DNA of 64,000 nt from Hirundichthys speculiger (Eukaryota > Chordata > Actinopteri > Beloniformes > Exocoetidae), in the NCBI GenBank assembly GCA_018398805.1, contig JAGFBZ010001892.1, positions 47,362 to 111,361 of the forward strand, written 5' to 3'. Positions 1-11,532 of the stretch are shown one piece after another (position 1 is the stretch's first letter; every line of letters starts with the position of its first letter). Both the position numbers and the translations under genes were made by a program. The notes beneath the pieces are model-generated. The model saw nothing but the letters and a program-made list of their open reading frames with translations, was not told where the DNA came from and did not search any database.

Positions 1-818
1 GCTGCAGTCCTTCTACCAACCGCTGGAGGCTGCAATTCTTCTACCGACCACTAGAGGCTGCGGTTCTTCTACCGACCACTAGAGGCTGCGGTTCCTCTAC
101 TGACCACTAGAGGCTGCAGTTCCTCTACTCACCACTAGAGGCTGCAGTTCCTCTACTCACCACCAGAGGCTGTAGTTCCTCTACCGACCACTAGAGGCTG
201 CGGTTCCTCTACCGACCACTAGAGGCTGCAGTTACTCTACCGACCACAGTTCCTGTACCAACCACTAGAGGCTGCAGTCCTTCTACCGACCGCTAGAGGC
301 TGCAGTTCCTCTACCAACCACTAGAGGCTGCGGTTCCTCTACCGACCACTAGAGGCTGCAGTTCCTCTACCGACCACTAGAGGCTGCAGTTACTCTACCG
401 ACCACAGTTCCTGTACCAACCACTAGAGGCTGCAGTCCTTCTACCAACCACTAGAGGCTGCGGTTCCTCTACCGACCGCTAGAGGCTGCAGTTCCTCTAC
501 CGACCACTAGAGGCTGCAGTTCCTCTACCAACCACTAGAGGCTGCAGTTCCTCTACCGACCGCTAGAGGCTGCAGTTCCTCTACCGACCACTAGAGGCTG
601 CGGTTCCTCTACCGACCACTAGAGGCTACAGTTCCTTTACCGACCACTAGAGGCTGCAGTTCCTCTACCGACCACTAGAGGCTGCAGTTCCTCTACCGAC
701 CACTAGAGGCTGCAGTTCCTCTACCTACCACTAGAGGCTGCAGTTCCTCTACCGACCACTAGAGGCTGCAGTTCCTCTACCGACCACTAGAGGCTGCAGT
801 TCCTCTACCGACCACTAG
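1..818. repeat. 28-bp minisatellite array
   Basis: About 29 head-to-tail copies of a 28-bp unit containing CTACCGACCACTAGAGG. Copies vary by single substitutions (ttcctct/ttcttct, accgacc/accaacc). Two copies are internally shortened around 241 and 409 (gaccacagttcctgtacc). The array is already running at base 1, so its left end is outside the window. It ends at about 818 in non-repeated sequence. No coding role is seen. Confidence 0.93.
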
Positions 819-2268
819 GGTCTGGCTCAAATAGTGAGTCAGTTTCTGTTGACCTCTGTGTTAAAATGTACAATTTTACAGCAGAAATAAACATACTTAC
901 TTGAAGGCTGCTACCAAGGTCTGACCAGAGGACACCAGTTTATCTGCCTCTTGCTCATCAGCTTCTACTTCTGACTCTTTTGTCAAGAAACCTTCATCTT
1001 GGATCACGTCAGGACCTTTCTGACTTCATTAACTGGACACTCTAACCAACAAACAGCTGAATTGAGTGCTGCCAGAACTGGATCTCGGACTCGTCCACTG
1101 GGACCTGTGCCTTCTTGGGATGCCAGTCGCCTGCGGTAGGTTTGGTTGTCCTGAAGGTAACTGTGAACTGTGGTAGACATGTTCCAGGCCTGGCTGTCTT
1201 TTTTTTCAAGTTCTTGTGGTTGCTGTGGCCTCTTTTTACAGACAGGAAATGGTCTAAGACACAACGAAGAGTCACTTAATCTGGGTCGGCTGCTCCAAGA
1301 CTTGATCCTCTGTACATGGAGGTCTGCTCAACCAAATGAGCTCCGTTGTTCCCCCTATGGAGTCATCTTTGACCAACATGGTGCAATGCAGTAAAAGAAA
1401 ACCACCAAAGCACCTTTCCAGGAACCTGTGATGTCACAGAGTGTTAATCTAGTCCTGTAACAGTCTTGTTCCTGATGCTTCACTGTTATCATCTTCCTCA
1501 TTTCTATGCTGCATGAATCATCACATCAGTCCAATTTGAAAAAAATGGTTGTTTTCCTCTTGCTGCTGCAGCAACCTGAAGTGTTTCCACTTCCAGACAG
1601 ATAATCTTCATGAAGTACCTTATGATTAAAGAATCTTATAAGTTTGAATCCATTTAGCTCTCTCCAAACGAATCAAACTCTGAAAACGCCTCTGACTCCT
1701 CACACTTATCTTTTAATGCCTTCTTTTAGTGGGCGGTGTTAATCCAGACATCTACATTATTCTCGAGATACGGCAGCAATATTTTTTTCATAGGAGAAAG
1801 TATATTTTAATTTCTACAACATGGTAAAAATCTTGATCCTACTAACTACAAATATGAATGTGACTGTCTTCTTCCGATCAGCATTACTGATGCAGACGCT
1901 GATAGATCAGTCCCCCCCCCCCCCACACCGACCTCGGTGATCGGCACGCAGAAGTCGCTACGCTTCATAGAAGCCAAATGTGGCATTTAATGACGTCTTT
2001 AGCTCAGGGTTTTGACTTTCAGAGTGACTGCTGGTCTCACTTTGACCATAAAGATTGACACCAGTTTTACATTTGTGGAATATTAATTTACCCACATCTA
2101 CCTACTGACCCTCCAAAAATGTTTGCAGTCACTCTGGAAATCCTGTTTTTTTTATGTGAAACATTCAGGTATGTGTTAACCCGAGACAAAAAGGGGAAAA
2201 TATTGAGCCAGTTGAGTCTGCTCAAGCTGCCGCCCCCTCCAAAACCTGATTGTGGATAAACAGAAGTT
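819..2268. other. Intergenic sequence, nothing recognised
   Basis: Non-repetitive, mostly AT-rich sequence downstream of the sorcs3 3' end. It includes a short C-run at about 1912-1924. Small open frames of 60-90 codons exist on both strands at 1004-1394, but they overlap one another and show no family resemblance I recognise. Confidence 0.5.
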
Positions 2269-2332
2269 GATGGATGGATGGATGGATGGATGGATGGATA
2301 GATGGATGGATGAATGGATGGATGGATGGATA
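2269..2332. repeat. (GGAT)n microsatellite
   Basis: About 15 copies of the tetranucleotide ggat/gatg with two interruptions (gata, gaat). It is the same motif, on the opposite strand, as the 1.5-kb (CATC)n block at 34728-36262. Confidence 0.95.
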
Positions 2333-2431
2333 CTGCAACTATTAATGTAGCATGTTAAATGTTAAAATCCATGACAGCACGACTGGAAGAAGCCAGTAGG
2401 GTTTGTTTGGGGCCCATTTGAGACCCAACCA

Positions 2432-3892
2432 TTGGCTCCCATGTGGGAGCCAACCAGTGCGTCCATGTGGGAGCCAACCAGTGTGTCCATGTGAGAGCCA
2501 ACCATCGCGTCCATGTGGGACCCAACCAGTGCGTCCATGTGGGACCCAACCAGTGCGTCCATGTGGGACCCAACCAGTGCGTCCATGTGGGACCCAACCA
2601 CCGTCCATGTGGGACCCATCCAGCGCGTCCATGTGGGACCAAACTGGCGCGTCCATGTGGGACCCAACCGGCACGTCCATGTGGGACCCAACCAGACCGT
2701 CCATGTGGGACCCAACCAGTGCGTCCATGTGGGACCCAACCAGTGCGTCCATGTCGGAGCCAACCAGTGCGTCCATGTGGGACCCAACCAGTGCGTCCAT
2801 GTGGGACCCAACCAGTGCGTCCATGTCGGACCCAACCAGTGCGTCCATGTCGGAGCCAACCAGTGCGTCCATGTGGGACCCAACCAGTGCGTCATGTGGG
2901 ACCCAACCAGTGCGTCCATGTGGGAGCCAACCGGCGTGTCCGTGTGGGACCCAACGAGCGCGTCCATGTGAGAGCCAACCAGTGCGTCCATGTGGGAGCC
3001 AACCATTGCGTCCATGTGGGACTCAACCAGCGCGTCCATGTGGGACCCAACCGGCGCGTCCATGTGGGAGCCAAGCACTGCGTCCATGTGGGAGCCAAGC
3101 ACTGCGTCCATGTGGGACCCAACCGGTGCGTCCATGTGGGACCCAACCGGTGCGTCCATGTGGGACCCAACCGGTGCGTCCATGTGGGACCCAACCGGTG
3201 CGTCCATGTGGGACCCAACCAGCATGTTCATGTTGGACCCAACCAGCGTGTCCATGTGGGACCCAACAAGCGCGTCCATGTGAGAGCCAACCAGTGCGTC
3301 CATGTGGGAGCCAACCATTGCGTCCATGTGGGACCCAACCAGTGCGTCCATGTGGGACCCAACCAGTGCGTCCATGTGGGACCCAACCAGTGCGTCCATG
3401 TGGGACCCAACCAGTGCGTCCATGTGGGACCCAACCAGTGCGTCCATGTGGGACCCAACCAGTGCGTCCATGTGGGACCCAACCAGTGCGTCCATGTGGG
3501 ACCCAACCAGTGTGTCCATGTGGGACCCAAAGTGTCCATGTGGGAACCCAACCAGTGCGTCCATGTGGGACCAACCAGTGCGTCCATGTGGGACCAGTGC
3601 GTCCATGTGGGACCCAACCAGTGAGTCCATGTGGGAGCCAACCAACCAGTGAGTCCATGTGGGAGCCAACCAGTGCGTCCATGTGGGAGCCAACCAGTGA
3701 GTCCATGTGGGAGCCAACCAGTGAGTCCATGTGGGAGCCAACCAGTGAGTCCATGTGGGAGCCAACCAGTGCGTCCATGTGGGACCCAACCAGTGCGTCC
3801 ATGTGGGACCCACCCAGTGCGTCCATGTGGGACCCAACCAGTGCGTCCATGTGGGAACCAACCAGTGCATCCATGTGGGACCCAACCAGCTT
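2432..3892. repeat. 24-bp minisatellite array
   Basis: About 60 copies of a 24-bp unit containing GTGCGTCCATGTGGGACC, with a variant class in which gggaccc is ggagcc. Because 24 is a multiple of three and the unit lacks stops in several frames, long open frames appear on both strands (for example 505 codons at 2403-3920). They translate to 8-residue repeats and are not genes. Indels near 3530-3600 break the register. The array abuts a LINE fragment at about 3895. Confidence 0.94.
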
Positions 3893-3894
3893 AT

Positions 3895-4510
3895 CAAAGA
3901 CTTCATGGTTACGTTGTTAAAAATCCCAGCGGATGCCGTAAAAGAAATCAGCTTCCACCGAGGTCATCGTATCGGTTATAAAAATCCAGCGACCAAACAT
4001 CCGCCTCCCATCGTGGGAAAATTTGAACCTTTCAAACAAAAGCTACGTGTGCAACGCCACGGGAAAAACTGGAGAGGAACTTTGGGCTGAACGACTCGTG
4101 AAATCCTGAACAGACGGAAAATTATTTTTGATCAGGAAACAATTCATGAAAGAAGGAAAAAGAGCAGTAGTCGTGTATGACTTAACATCAACCGAACCCT
4201 TAACGACCTGTTTAACTGTATCTTCAGAAACAGTTAATCCGTTCATGGCTGATCTGGGTCTCGGAGACGGCTGGAGACTAAAACACCCAAAAGATAAAGA
4301 ATTTTCATTCCATCACTCTTACTCCCGAATCGATTATTTCCTGATTAGCAACTCCGTCATCTCAAAAACAGTCGACATAGTGATACATCCAATCATTATT
4401 AGCGATCACGCACCAATCTCTTTGATTCTAAATATAAACAAACATGTAAAACCAGCAGCAGATGGCGTTTTAACACGTCACTACTGGATGATCCTGACTT
4501 TGATAATCAT
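3895..4510 (+). mobile_element. L1-clade LINE fragment, left part
   Basis: Two decayed pieces of an L1-type non-LTR retrotransposon. The first, about 3900-4085, encodes residues like the C-terminal part of L1 ORF1 proteins (FHRGHRIG, PPPIVGKFEPFKQK). The second, about 4190-4510, resembles the end of the L1 endonuclease domain (SRIDYFLISN, PIIISDHAPISL) and the start of the linker to reverse transcriptase (WRFNTSLLDDPDF). The stretch between ORF1 and the endonuclease end is missing, so this copy is internally deleted and has frame breaks. It continues at 5509 after an inserted element. Clade assignment is from motif memory. Confidence 0.75.
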
Positions 4511-4746
4511 TAGGGCTGTCAAAGTTAACGCGTTAATAACGCATTAATAAGGCATTAATAACGCATTAATAATGCCTTTTTAACGCGTTAATAAGGCATT
4601 AATAACGCATTAATAGGGTATTATTAATGCGTTATTAACGCATTAATAATGCCTTAATAATGACTTAATAATGCCTTATTAATGTGTTAATAACGCGTTA
4701 ATAAGGCCTTAATAACGCATTAATAAGGCATTAATAATGCGTTAAT
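4511..4746. repeat. Palindromic TTAACGC/GCATTAATAA subterminal repeats
   Basis: Some 20 overlapping 10-12-bp copies of taacgcattaat and its reverse complement, in alternating orientation, at the left end of the hAT-like element. Subterminal repeats of this kind are known transposase-binding sites in hAT elements; that role is inferred here. Confidence 0.7.
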
Positions 4747-5508
4747 TCAAATTCTGTTTAACAGCACTGTTTCTATTAACGTTTGATAAACACACACACG
4801 TTTCTGTAAACATGACCTTTGGCCAATCAGTGTATTTCCAGCCAACGTGTGGGACAGACATGGTGACAGAAAAGGGTCTGATGAACAGTAGTTTAGTTTT
4901 AAGGTGCTGCCAGATGGGTCTGTTGACCAGAAAAAGGTTATTAGTAATTACTGTCTCTGTGAAATGAGTTTCCACTGCAGGACGGTAACGTTAGTTTCAC
5001 ATCAGACATTTGCTTATTTTTTTCTCTTTAAACTTTAATAGCGTCATGAAAACGGCACCGATTTCATCCAGGTTGGTATCATTTTGTAGATATAAGTATG
5101 TCAGACATTTCACCAGGGTCATCAACCCTCCAAGCTCAGTGGGCGTGGCTAAAACTCTCAGGAACAGCGCTGAATGTCCTTCTGAGTACCTGCTGCTGCC
5201 GTGGAGTTTAGGGACCGTCAGCAAATTACTGCGGTCAACCAGCAGCCTGACAAAATACACTAAGAAGCTGATGAATTAAGTCTCCAGAAAGTACAGCAGC
5301 ATTGGTGGACTTCTGGTTTTCAAAATAAAGGCTTAAAAAAAATAAAGCAGATCCCTGTGACCCTGTATAGGACAAAATGGGTATAGATGATGGATGGATG
5401 GATAAACAGAACATTAAAAACATGCGATTAATATGCGATTAATCGCAAGTTAACTATGAAAATCTTTAGATTAATCGCTATTCAAAATTTAATGAACTTA
5501 CAGTCCTA
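4511..5508. mobile_element. hAT-like DNA transposon inserted in the LINE
   Basis: A 998-bp element with inverted termini: TAGGGCTGTCAAAGTTAA at the left, and TAGGACTGTAAGTT read inward from the right. The left 230 bp is packed with palindromic TTAACGCGTTAA / GCATTAATAA subterminal repeats, and the right end has GATTAATCGC repeats. The open LINE frame stops at 4510 and resumes at 5509, so the interruption is a clean insertion. The flanks (ataatcat / ataataac) only partly match, so the target-site duplication is uncertain. No transposase domain is recognised, and the element is probably non-autonomous. Confidence 0.65.
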
Positions 5509-5957
5509 ATAATAACAATAAAAGAAAATGGGCATCCTTCCTTGAAATTGATGACTCACCAGAAATTGCTCCTTCACTTCTTTGGGAAAGAGGGAAACCA
5601 GCGCTAAGAGGACAAATTATTTCATACTCGATTTATAAAAAAAAGAAAGAACAAGAAGAAGAACCAAGTTTAGAAAAAAAAAAGATCAAGAATTTGAAAT
5701 ATCAAATGCTAATAACCCTACATCTCAAACTCAGTCTGAATTACAAAACTGTAAATTACAAATGAATGAATATTTGAATAAAAATACTAAATTTCTCATC
5801 CAGAGACTCAGACATGAGCAGTTTGAATGCGGCAATAAATACAGTAAATATTTGACTAATCAGACTAAGAGGAACTAGAAAAGCACTCGGAGATTGCAGA
5901 CCTCCGTCAAGTGCAACAGTTACCCCATATAGTGATAAAATCCCCCTTCTGGATAAA
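5509..5957 (+). mobile_element. L1-clade LINE fragment, right part
   Basis: Continuation of the LINE ORF2 after the hAT-like insertion. It reads KWASFLEIDDSPEIAPSLLW, then ALRGQIISY, then a lysine/glutamate-rich linker, and NEYLNKNTKFLIQRLRHEQF further on. This is the region between endonuclease and reverse transcriptase in L1-type elements. It has small frameshifts and stops and is truncated before the catalytic reverse-transcriptase motifs. Confidence 0.72.
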
Positions 5958-6068
5958 TTCAATTTAATTCAATTCAATTTGATTTATATAGCGTCTGTTA
6001 CAATGTCAATTGTCTCTAGGCGCTGTACAGAGACCCAGATCATGACCCGGATCAGATCCGGATCAGAC
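5958..6068 (+). mobile_element. Common teleost dispersed repeat fragment
   Basis: Begins with an AATTCAATTCAATTT run, then gatttatatagcg and CTCTAGGCGCTGTACAGAGA. This signature (ATTTATATAGCGCC followed by AAGGCGCTTTACA) is a very common interspersed repeat in teleost genomes. Its class is not determined here. Confidence 0.6.
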
Positions 6069-8083
6069 TTTGAAATTTGATAGAGGTTCCTATTTTCAAT
6101 CCCTCAGTCAAATTTCATTTTTTTTTAAACTAATGCACATATATGAAATAAATTTGAGTCTGTATTTGTCCACATTCATACACACAAATCAAGTGACCTC
6201 CTTATTAGGCCACGTATGTTGGTATATGTTTTATAGATGTGCATATATGTTCTAGAACACATACAACCGTCCTCCATTAGCATCTGGTTCCAAAAATGTC
6301 TCTGAGCCTTTTCTGGTCATTTTGAGCAGCTTGAAATCTTTTTCCATCTCCAACAAATCAACAAAGTCTTCTGGATGGAGGGAGTAGCTCCTGAACTCCA
6401 AACAGTTTGGAAATAGTTTTATAATCCTGTACAGGCTGTAACAGCTGCATCTCTAAGACCGCTGCTGATGTCTTTCCCTGTTGGCATTGTGTTCACACAC
6501 ACACACCTGAGTGCTCCAGACCAGCAAAGTGCCACTAGACCCTCTATTTTATCAGTCTGCTGTATCCCAGGTAAATGACGGGACTTTAATCGACGACGGC
6601 TGAATGTTTTTGGCCGTTTAGGCTGAAATCGTATGAATATTCCGGCTTTGAATTAATGACAAATAGCCGCGAGCGCGGCGTGCTGGAAGATCAAACACGG
6701 CCGGCCGCTCTAACAGCTCCGACATCAGGTAGATGCATATTCATGCTTCCATCTGTGAGCATGAAATCATAAATAATGAAATGTTTTCAGAGAGCGGCGC
6801 CGTGGTTCTGATTTGTGAAGCAGGCGCTGGAGTTCAGGGATCAACGCCGTCGCAGCAGAGGGACTTCTGCTCTTCTGTCTCTGTTAAAAGAGTCAAACGT
6901 CCTGCTCTGTTCGTTCAGATTAATGGCAGCAGTTCTGTCTTTAGTACCAAAGGTGAGTGTCTGCAGGTCCTGAAGCAGTTTTAGACCAGTTTCTGGTTCC
7001 TCCTCGTCTGACCTTCTGGCATCATTGAGTTATTATTACACAAGTTCTCATTTACTCTTAAGTCTTGCATGGCAGAGACAAGGAGAAACTCCAACTGCAG
7101 TTCTATGAGTGACCACTAGGGGTTCCAAAACTTAGACCGTATAAAAAGAACCAGACAAACCCTGAGTGATGTCACCAAAGAGCTATGTTGAAGCTGCTGT
7201 GTCCCTGCTCAAATATTAACCCGAGTTAATCCAGAGATGGTGGATCAAGCCAGAGGTGGAACACGCCCACCTACAAGTTAGCATCATTAGTTAGCATGAA
7301 ATAAATCATTAATACTACTTTACTTTCTGATCAAATCTGTCCAAACAGCCTCATTACAAGTGTCAAGCGAATTTTTTTTTGGAGAGAAGAGTCTTCGTCC
7401 TGGAAATGCTCCCAGACAAACTAGTGAAATGACAAACATGTTTGGGTCTGAATTATGGACGTCTTTAAAATGAACAGGTTGCTTCACGCTGGTCTGGAGA
7501 CGTCAGTACCTGCAGCTGCACTTGTTCTTTGTTCTTGAGATGTTCCTCCTTCAGTTCAGACTGACTGCTGGGGAGTCTGGAGCTTCTCATCCTCCATCAT
7601 CCATCAGTGCTGTGGCTGGTTAGACTCAGTGGTTTACCTGGTTCTGGTCACATGATTCCAGGTGTCAAAGCACCTGGGTCGGCGGTTCGAGGCTGTGTTG
7701 CAGATTGTCGAGTGATTCATGTGGATTTTGGGATCATCTTGGCTATTAGGTTGAAGAAACATTAAGCACTATTTTCTAACGGTGACATAAGTGATGATTT
7801 TTCAGTGTGTCTGAATGCAGAGTGAGTGTTATCTGTTCCATTGTGGAAAGTAAACAATAGCAGCTAGCGCTGTGTGCAGCTTCTGAATGTAAACATGAAT
7901 CGGTCCCCTTTAAACAGGAGGAAGAGAGAGATTAGAGGGATTTAGTTCGTTAACAAATTCTGTAGAAGAGGAAGCTATATGGAAATTGTTCAAAAACAAC
8001 TTGAACTGTTACAGAACAACTCTAGAAGGCCAGTAAAAGACCTTAGGAGGCTTTATGGAGCGACTGTTATTAAAATATTAAGA
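6069..8083. other. Intergenic sequence, no gene recognised
   Basis: Non-repetitive sequence. An island at about 6590-6800 has features of a conserved non-coding element (AT-rich blocks such as GAATTAATGACAAATA beside a GC-rich patch with ccggccg). No splice-bounded coding exon or known family is visible. A short CA run occurs at about 6496. Confidence 0.4.
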
Positions 8084-9364
8084 TGTTATAAGGGATCTCT
8101 TCGCATATACGTGGAAAACTCATGACCATGGATGATAGGTGCAGGAAGTTGCTCGGCCTTGGCAGCAGGCTAGCCTTGAAGGAGCAACCATGTGCTGGAT
8201 TTAGCCACGTGCAGAGTTCGTAAACAGGCTAGCCTTGTGGGATGGTTGATTGTGTAAGACTTGGAATGTGTACCAATCATGTAAGAATATGCAAATATTA
8301 GGGGTGTGAAAAAATATCGATTTGGCGATATATCGCGATATTCGGCCGCCCGATATAACATCGATTTTTCAGCTCCTAATATCGATTTTTTTAGGAAAAT
8401 TCATTCATTCACTTAAATGTGCAAAAACATAAATAATAAACAATAAATAGGTTATTTTGAAGCAAATAGTTTTGACTCCTCTGAATCATCAATTTCATCC
8501 GCTGACCATATACAGCAACTCAATTTTTCATCTCTACTCTTTTTAAATATTAACTGGGTAGAATATCGCAATATATCGTGATATTGCAATATCGTGATAA
8601 TATCGCACCGTGACCCAAGTACCACCACACATATCGTATTGCGAGGTCCTTACCAATACTCACCCCTAGTAAATATGATTACGCATGTCATTGTAAGACC
8701 AATCAGAAAGTGCGGCCTTCATGAATCATACCCAATCAAGATGTTTGAACTTTGCGAGGACTTTGGGGGTTGGAGCGAGTCAGGCGTGGCCAACCAGGAG
8801 GCTTAAAAGCTGAGGAGTGGAGGGATTCGGGGTTCTTCCAAGGAGCGTCGAGGAACTAGGACTGACTTGGGACCGAGTGAGCTAACCAACACCTAAGGAT
8901 ATATTCAAAAGGAATTGATTCTTCAAGAACAAAGAAACGATGCTCAGAACGGATTAACCATTATTTTCCCATTCTTGAAGGATATTTTTGGAGCCTTTTT
9001 GGATTTATCCGAGCTCACTGCTAACCAGGGGGAGGAGCCCGAGTAGAGTTCCTAGAGCTTTTGGCCGGCACGACCACCTCACTCCTCAGCAGCCTCAGAA
9101 AGCCCAAACTGGCCATTTGCCTACCCCCAACCGTCCATGGATCAAATTGTAAGCCACAGCTTTATTTTAGAATCAGAGATTGTATTTTCAATGTTTAACC
9201 AATGAATGCTGTTGCTTAAACTTGCTAACCTGCTTAAATAAATACAAAATTCACACGATATTCGTGGTGGACATTGGATCTGTCCTCACGTCTCTGCAGC
9301 TTTGGGTGTTCCTCTGCATAACAACACAGGTTCTGATTGGTTACTCTAGTCCCCTGTTATAACA
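8084..9364 (+). mobile_element. Candidate LTR of an LTR retrotransposon
   Basis: The segment starts TGTTATAAGGG and ends CCCCTGTTATAACA, giving short TG...CA inverted ends. It has a TATA-like TTAAAAG at about 8804 and, after some 430 bp, AATAAATAC at about 9237 followed by TG-rich sequence. That is the U3-R-U5 order of an LTR. A MITE lies in the U3 part. No clear target-site duplication is seen and no second LTR is present, so it is a solo or 5'-end-only copy. The following 9365-9640 may be remaining leader sequence. Family is unknown. Confidence 0.45.
8299..8668. mobile_element. hAT-type MITE with target-site duplication
   Basis: A 370-bp element with termini TAGGGGTGTG and CACCCCTA and subterminal palindromic ATATCGATAT / ATATCGCGATAT repeats at both ends. 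It is flanked by an 8-bp near-duplication: gcaaatat at 8291-8298 and gtaaatat at 8669-8676 (7 of 8 match). Size, end sequence and 8-bp duplication fit a non-autonomous hAT element. It is nested in the candidate LTR. Confidence 0.75.
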
Positions 9365-10136
9365 GACCCTTGGGGCTTGTTGTCCAAGCCACTAAACCTA
9401 ACCGAGCCGGTAGCAAGAGCCCAGATCATAAGGGGGGAGCTGCAGTTAACGAAAATGGCTGATAACAGTACCTAAAGCCAGGCTGCTCCTTTAGGGTAGT
9501 TATCAGAGAAGGCAGGGTAGACATTCGGACGGATTGATGCAGTGAGAGCTAGGCGAATCTTCTTCGACACCAGCTCAAACAAAGTTGAGGAATCCTAGCG
9601 AGGTGAACCCCCCTAGGCCGCAACTTCGGCTCCTCTAAGTCCTTTACTGATGTCTTTCCCTCTGAGCATTACATTAACACGTGAATGCTCCATAGTAGTT
9701 TTTATGGAGACGTACAGACCTGCTGACGCTCAGCACCAGGATGTGACTCCATACCTGGTCTTATCCATGTTGTCTTTCTTCTGCTTCATTCGTCTCTGGT
9801 GGAACACGTTCTCCGTTCTTCTTCTTCATCTTCTGTATTCATGTGATGTTGGAGCCGCTACGACCAGATTACATTTAAAACAGCAGTAAAAGAGGAGGAA
9901 CCAACTACAGACGAACGTCTCGACACCGTCAGACTGAAATGAAATGAAATGAAAATGTCCTGATGTGTCCTTTTGTCCTCCAGTCGGTGGTTTGAGTCCT
10001 CAGGTTTTATGAAGATGTTGGATCAGAACCGTCAAAGAGGACGAAGGACTCACCGACATCAGAAGATACCCGCTGCAACATTCAGGTGTGTAAATATACC
10101 ATCAACATATCTGTCAAAAAAAGACTAAAATGAGCC
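9365..10136. other. Possible retroelement leader, then unassigned sequence
   Basis: 9365-9640 follows the candidate LTR directly and contains no repeats or coding frame of note; it could be retained internal leader. 9640-10136 is unassigned, with a short GAAAT pentamer run near 9937. No gene is recognised. Confidence 0.35.
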
Positions 10137-10156
10137 AGTCGATGTACAAAAATACA

Positions 10157-10162
10157 TTTATT
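10157..10162 (-). promoter_or_regulatory. Candidate poly(A) signal AATAAA
   Basis: AATAAA on the minus strand within CAAATAAATGTATTT. It lies about 2 kb after the sorcs3 stop codon, and the TGTATTTTTGTAC that follows resembles the U-rich context of polyadenylation sites. Cleavage would fall near 10135-10145. Confidence 0.45.
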
Positions 10163-10741
10163 TGAAACAATTTCAAAATGACAGTTTTCTTACTGTAGAA
10201 ATACTGAAATAAAGATGAAGTAGAACATTACTGATGATGCATGCAACCCCAACCCCAACCCCGACCCGGAGATTTCTGAGCACCAACAAACATCTACGCT
10301 GCGTCTTCAGAAACATGTTCAGAAACATAACCCTAACCCAGACCCACTGGTCTAACTGGAATCCTCCAGACCAACTGGTCTGACCTTCATGACCATAGAG
10401 GAGTTCCCAGTAGCCATCATCTCACAGGTTTCTGGTGATAGTCTAGATGTTAGGGTTAGACTGGTTCGTTCAGAGCAGAATTTAAACTTGTAAAGAAGTT
10501 TGACAGACGTTCTTTCCAAAAAAATACCCAGAACCACCTCTGGTGAGAGGTGCTGAGATACTGAACCTCTACAAAGATGGGGCATGTTTCTATTTCTCGT
10601 CTCAGATATGATCCTCAGTCCACCAGCACAGCTGATGCAGAGACACAACGACATGTGGTCCCCCCAACCCCCCCAACCCTCCCACCTCCACTGTCCCACA
10701 TGTTTCAAATGGAGAAACAAATCACAAACCGCTTCCTGAAC

Positions 10742-11124
10742 CAGTCACGTGGTACCAGGACGTAACAACCCTTCCTGGTACCGGGATGTAGCCAACCCTT
10801 CCTGGTACCAGGAAGGACATAGCCAACCCTTCCTGGTACCCGGACGTAGCAACCCTTCCTGGTACCAGGACGTAGCTCACCCTTCCTGGTACCGGGAAGG
10901 ACGTAGCCAACCCTTCCTGGGACCAGGAAGGAAGTAGCCAACCCTTCCTGGGACCGGGAGGTAGCCAACCCTTCCTGGTACCAGGAAGGATGTAGCCAAC
11001 CCTTCCTGGGACCGGGAGGTAGCCAACCCTTCCTGGTACCAGGAAGGATGTAGCCAACACTTCCTGGTACCAGGATGTAGCCAACCCTTCCTGGTACCTG
11101 GATGTAGCCAACCCTTCCTGGTAC
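10742..11124. repeat. Palindromic minisatellite in the 3'UTR
   Basis: About 13 copies of a 25-33-bp unit built on AACCCTTCCTGGTACC plus aggaaggacgtagcc. The core at 10797-10816 is a perfect 20-bp palindrome centred on GGTACC. Copies differ in whether the right half of the palindrome is present. Confidence 0.9.
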
Positions 11125-11139
11125 CATGAACCACCAAAA

Positions 11140-11240
11140 CAGTTTGACCAGTTAGAGCTCTTAGCCCAGTCAGACCAGTTAGTCCAGTCAGTCCAGTTAG
11201 CCCAGTCAGACCAGTTAGACAAGTCAGTCCAGTCAGAGTC
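11140..11240. repeat. Short CAGTTAGNCCAGTCAG repeat
   Basis: About ten copies of a degenerate 9-10-bp motif (agtcagacc, agttagtcc) in the probable 3'UTR. Confidence 0.8.
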
Positions 11241-11324
11241 TCAGTTCATGTTTGGTTCAAAGACAGTCTGGTTATCTAGAACACAGTTCTACTGTAAATA
11301 CTTCGGTATCAGAGACGGTGTCCT

Positions 11325-11532
11325 CCTAGTTGGTCCTGGTGTCTCCTAGTTGGTCCTGGTGCCTCCTAGTTGATCCTGGTGTCTCCTAGTTGATCCTGGT
11401 GTCTCCTAGTTGGTCCTGGTGTCTCCTAGTTGATCCTGGTGTCTCCTAGTTGATCCTGGTGTCTCCTAGTTGATCCTGGTGTCTCCTAGTTGATCCTGGT
11501 GTCTCCTAGTTGATCCTGGTGTCTCCTTGTTG
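11325..11532. repeat. 20-bp minisatellite
   Basis: Ten to eleven copies of GTCTCCTAGTTGATCCTGGT with a gat/ggt variant, in the probable 3'UTR. The array is very regular, with no indels. Confidence 0.93.

Noticed and set aside
1..818. Regular 28-bp repeats resembling a CRISPR array
   Set aside because: The repeats are directly adjacent with no unique spacers, there are no cas genes, and the window is vertebrate. The same applies to the other 24-37-bp arrays.
2403..3920. Open frames of over 500 codons on both strands
   Set aside because: The 24-bp unit is a multiple of three without stops; overlapping frames on both strands translate to 8-residue repeats. There is no start context, domain or splice support.
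5010..5279. 89-codon frame inside the hAT-like element
   Set aside because: Checked for transposase similarity. No BED-finger cysteine/histidine pattern and no hAT dimerisation motif was seen, so it is not called.
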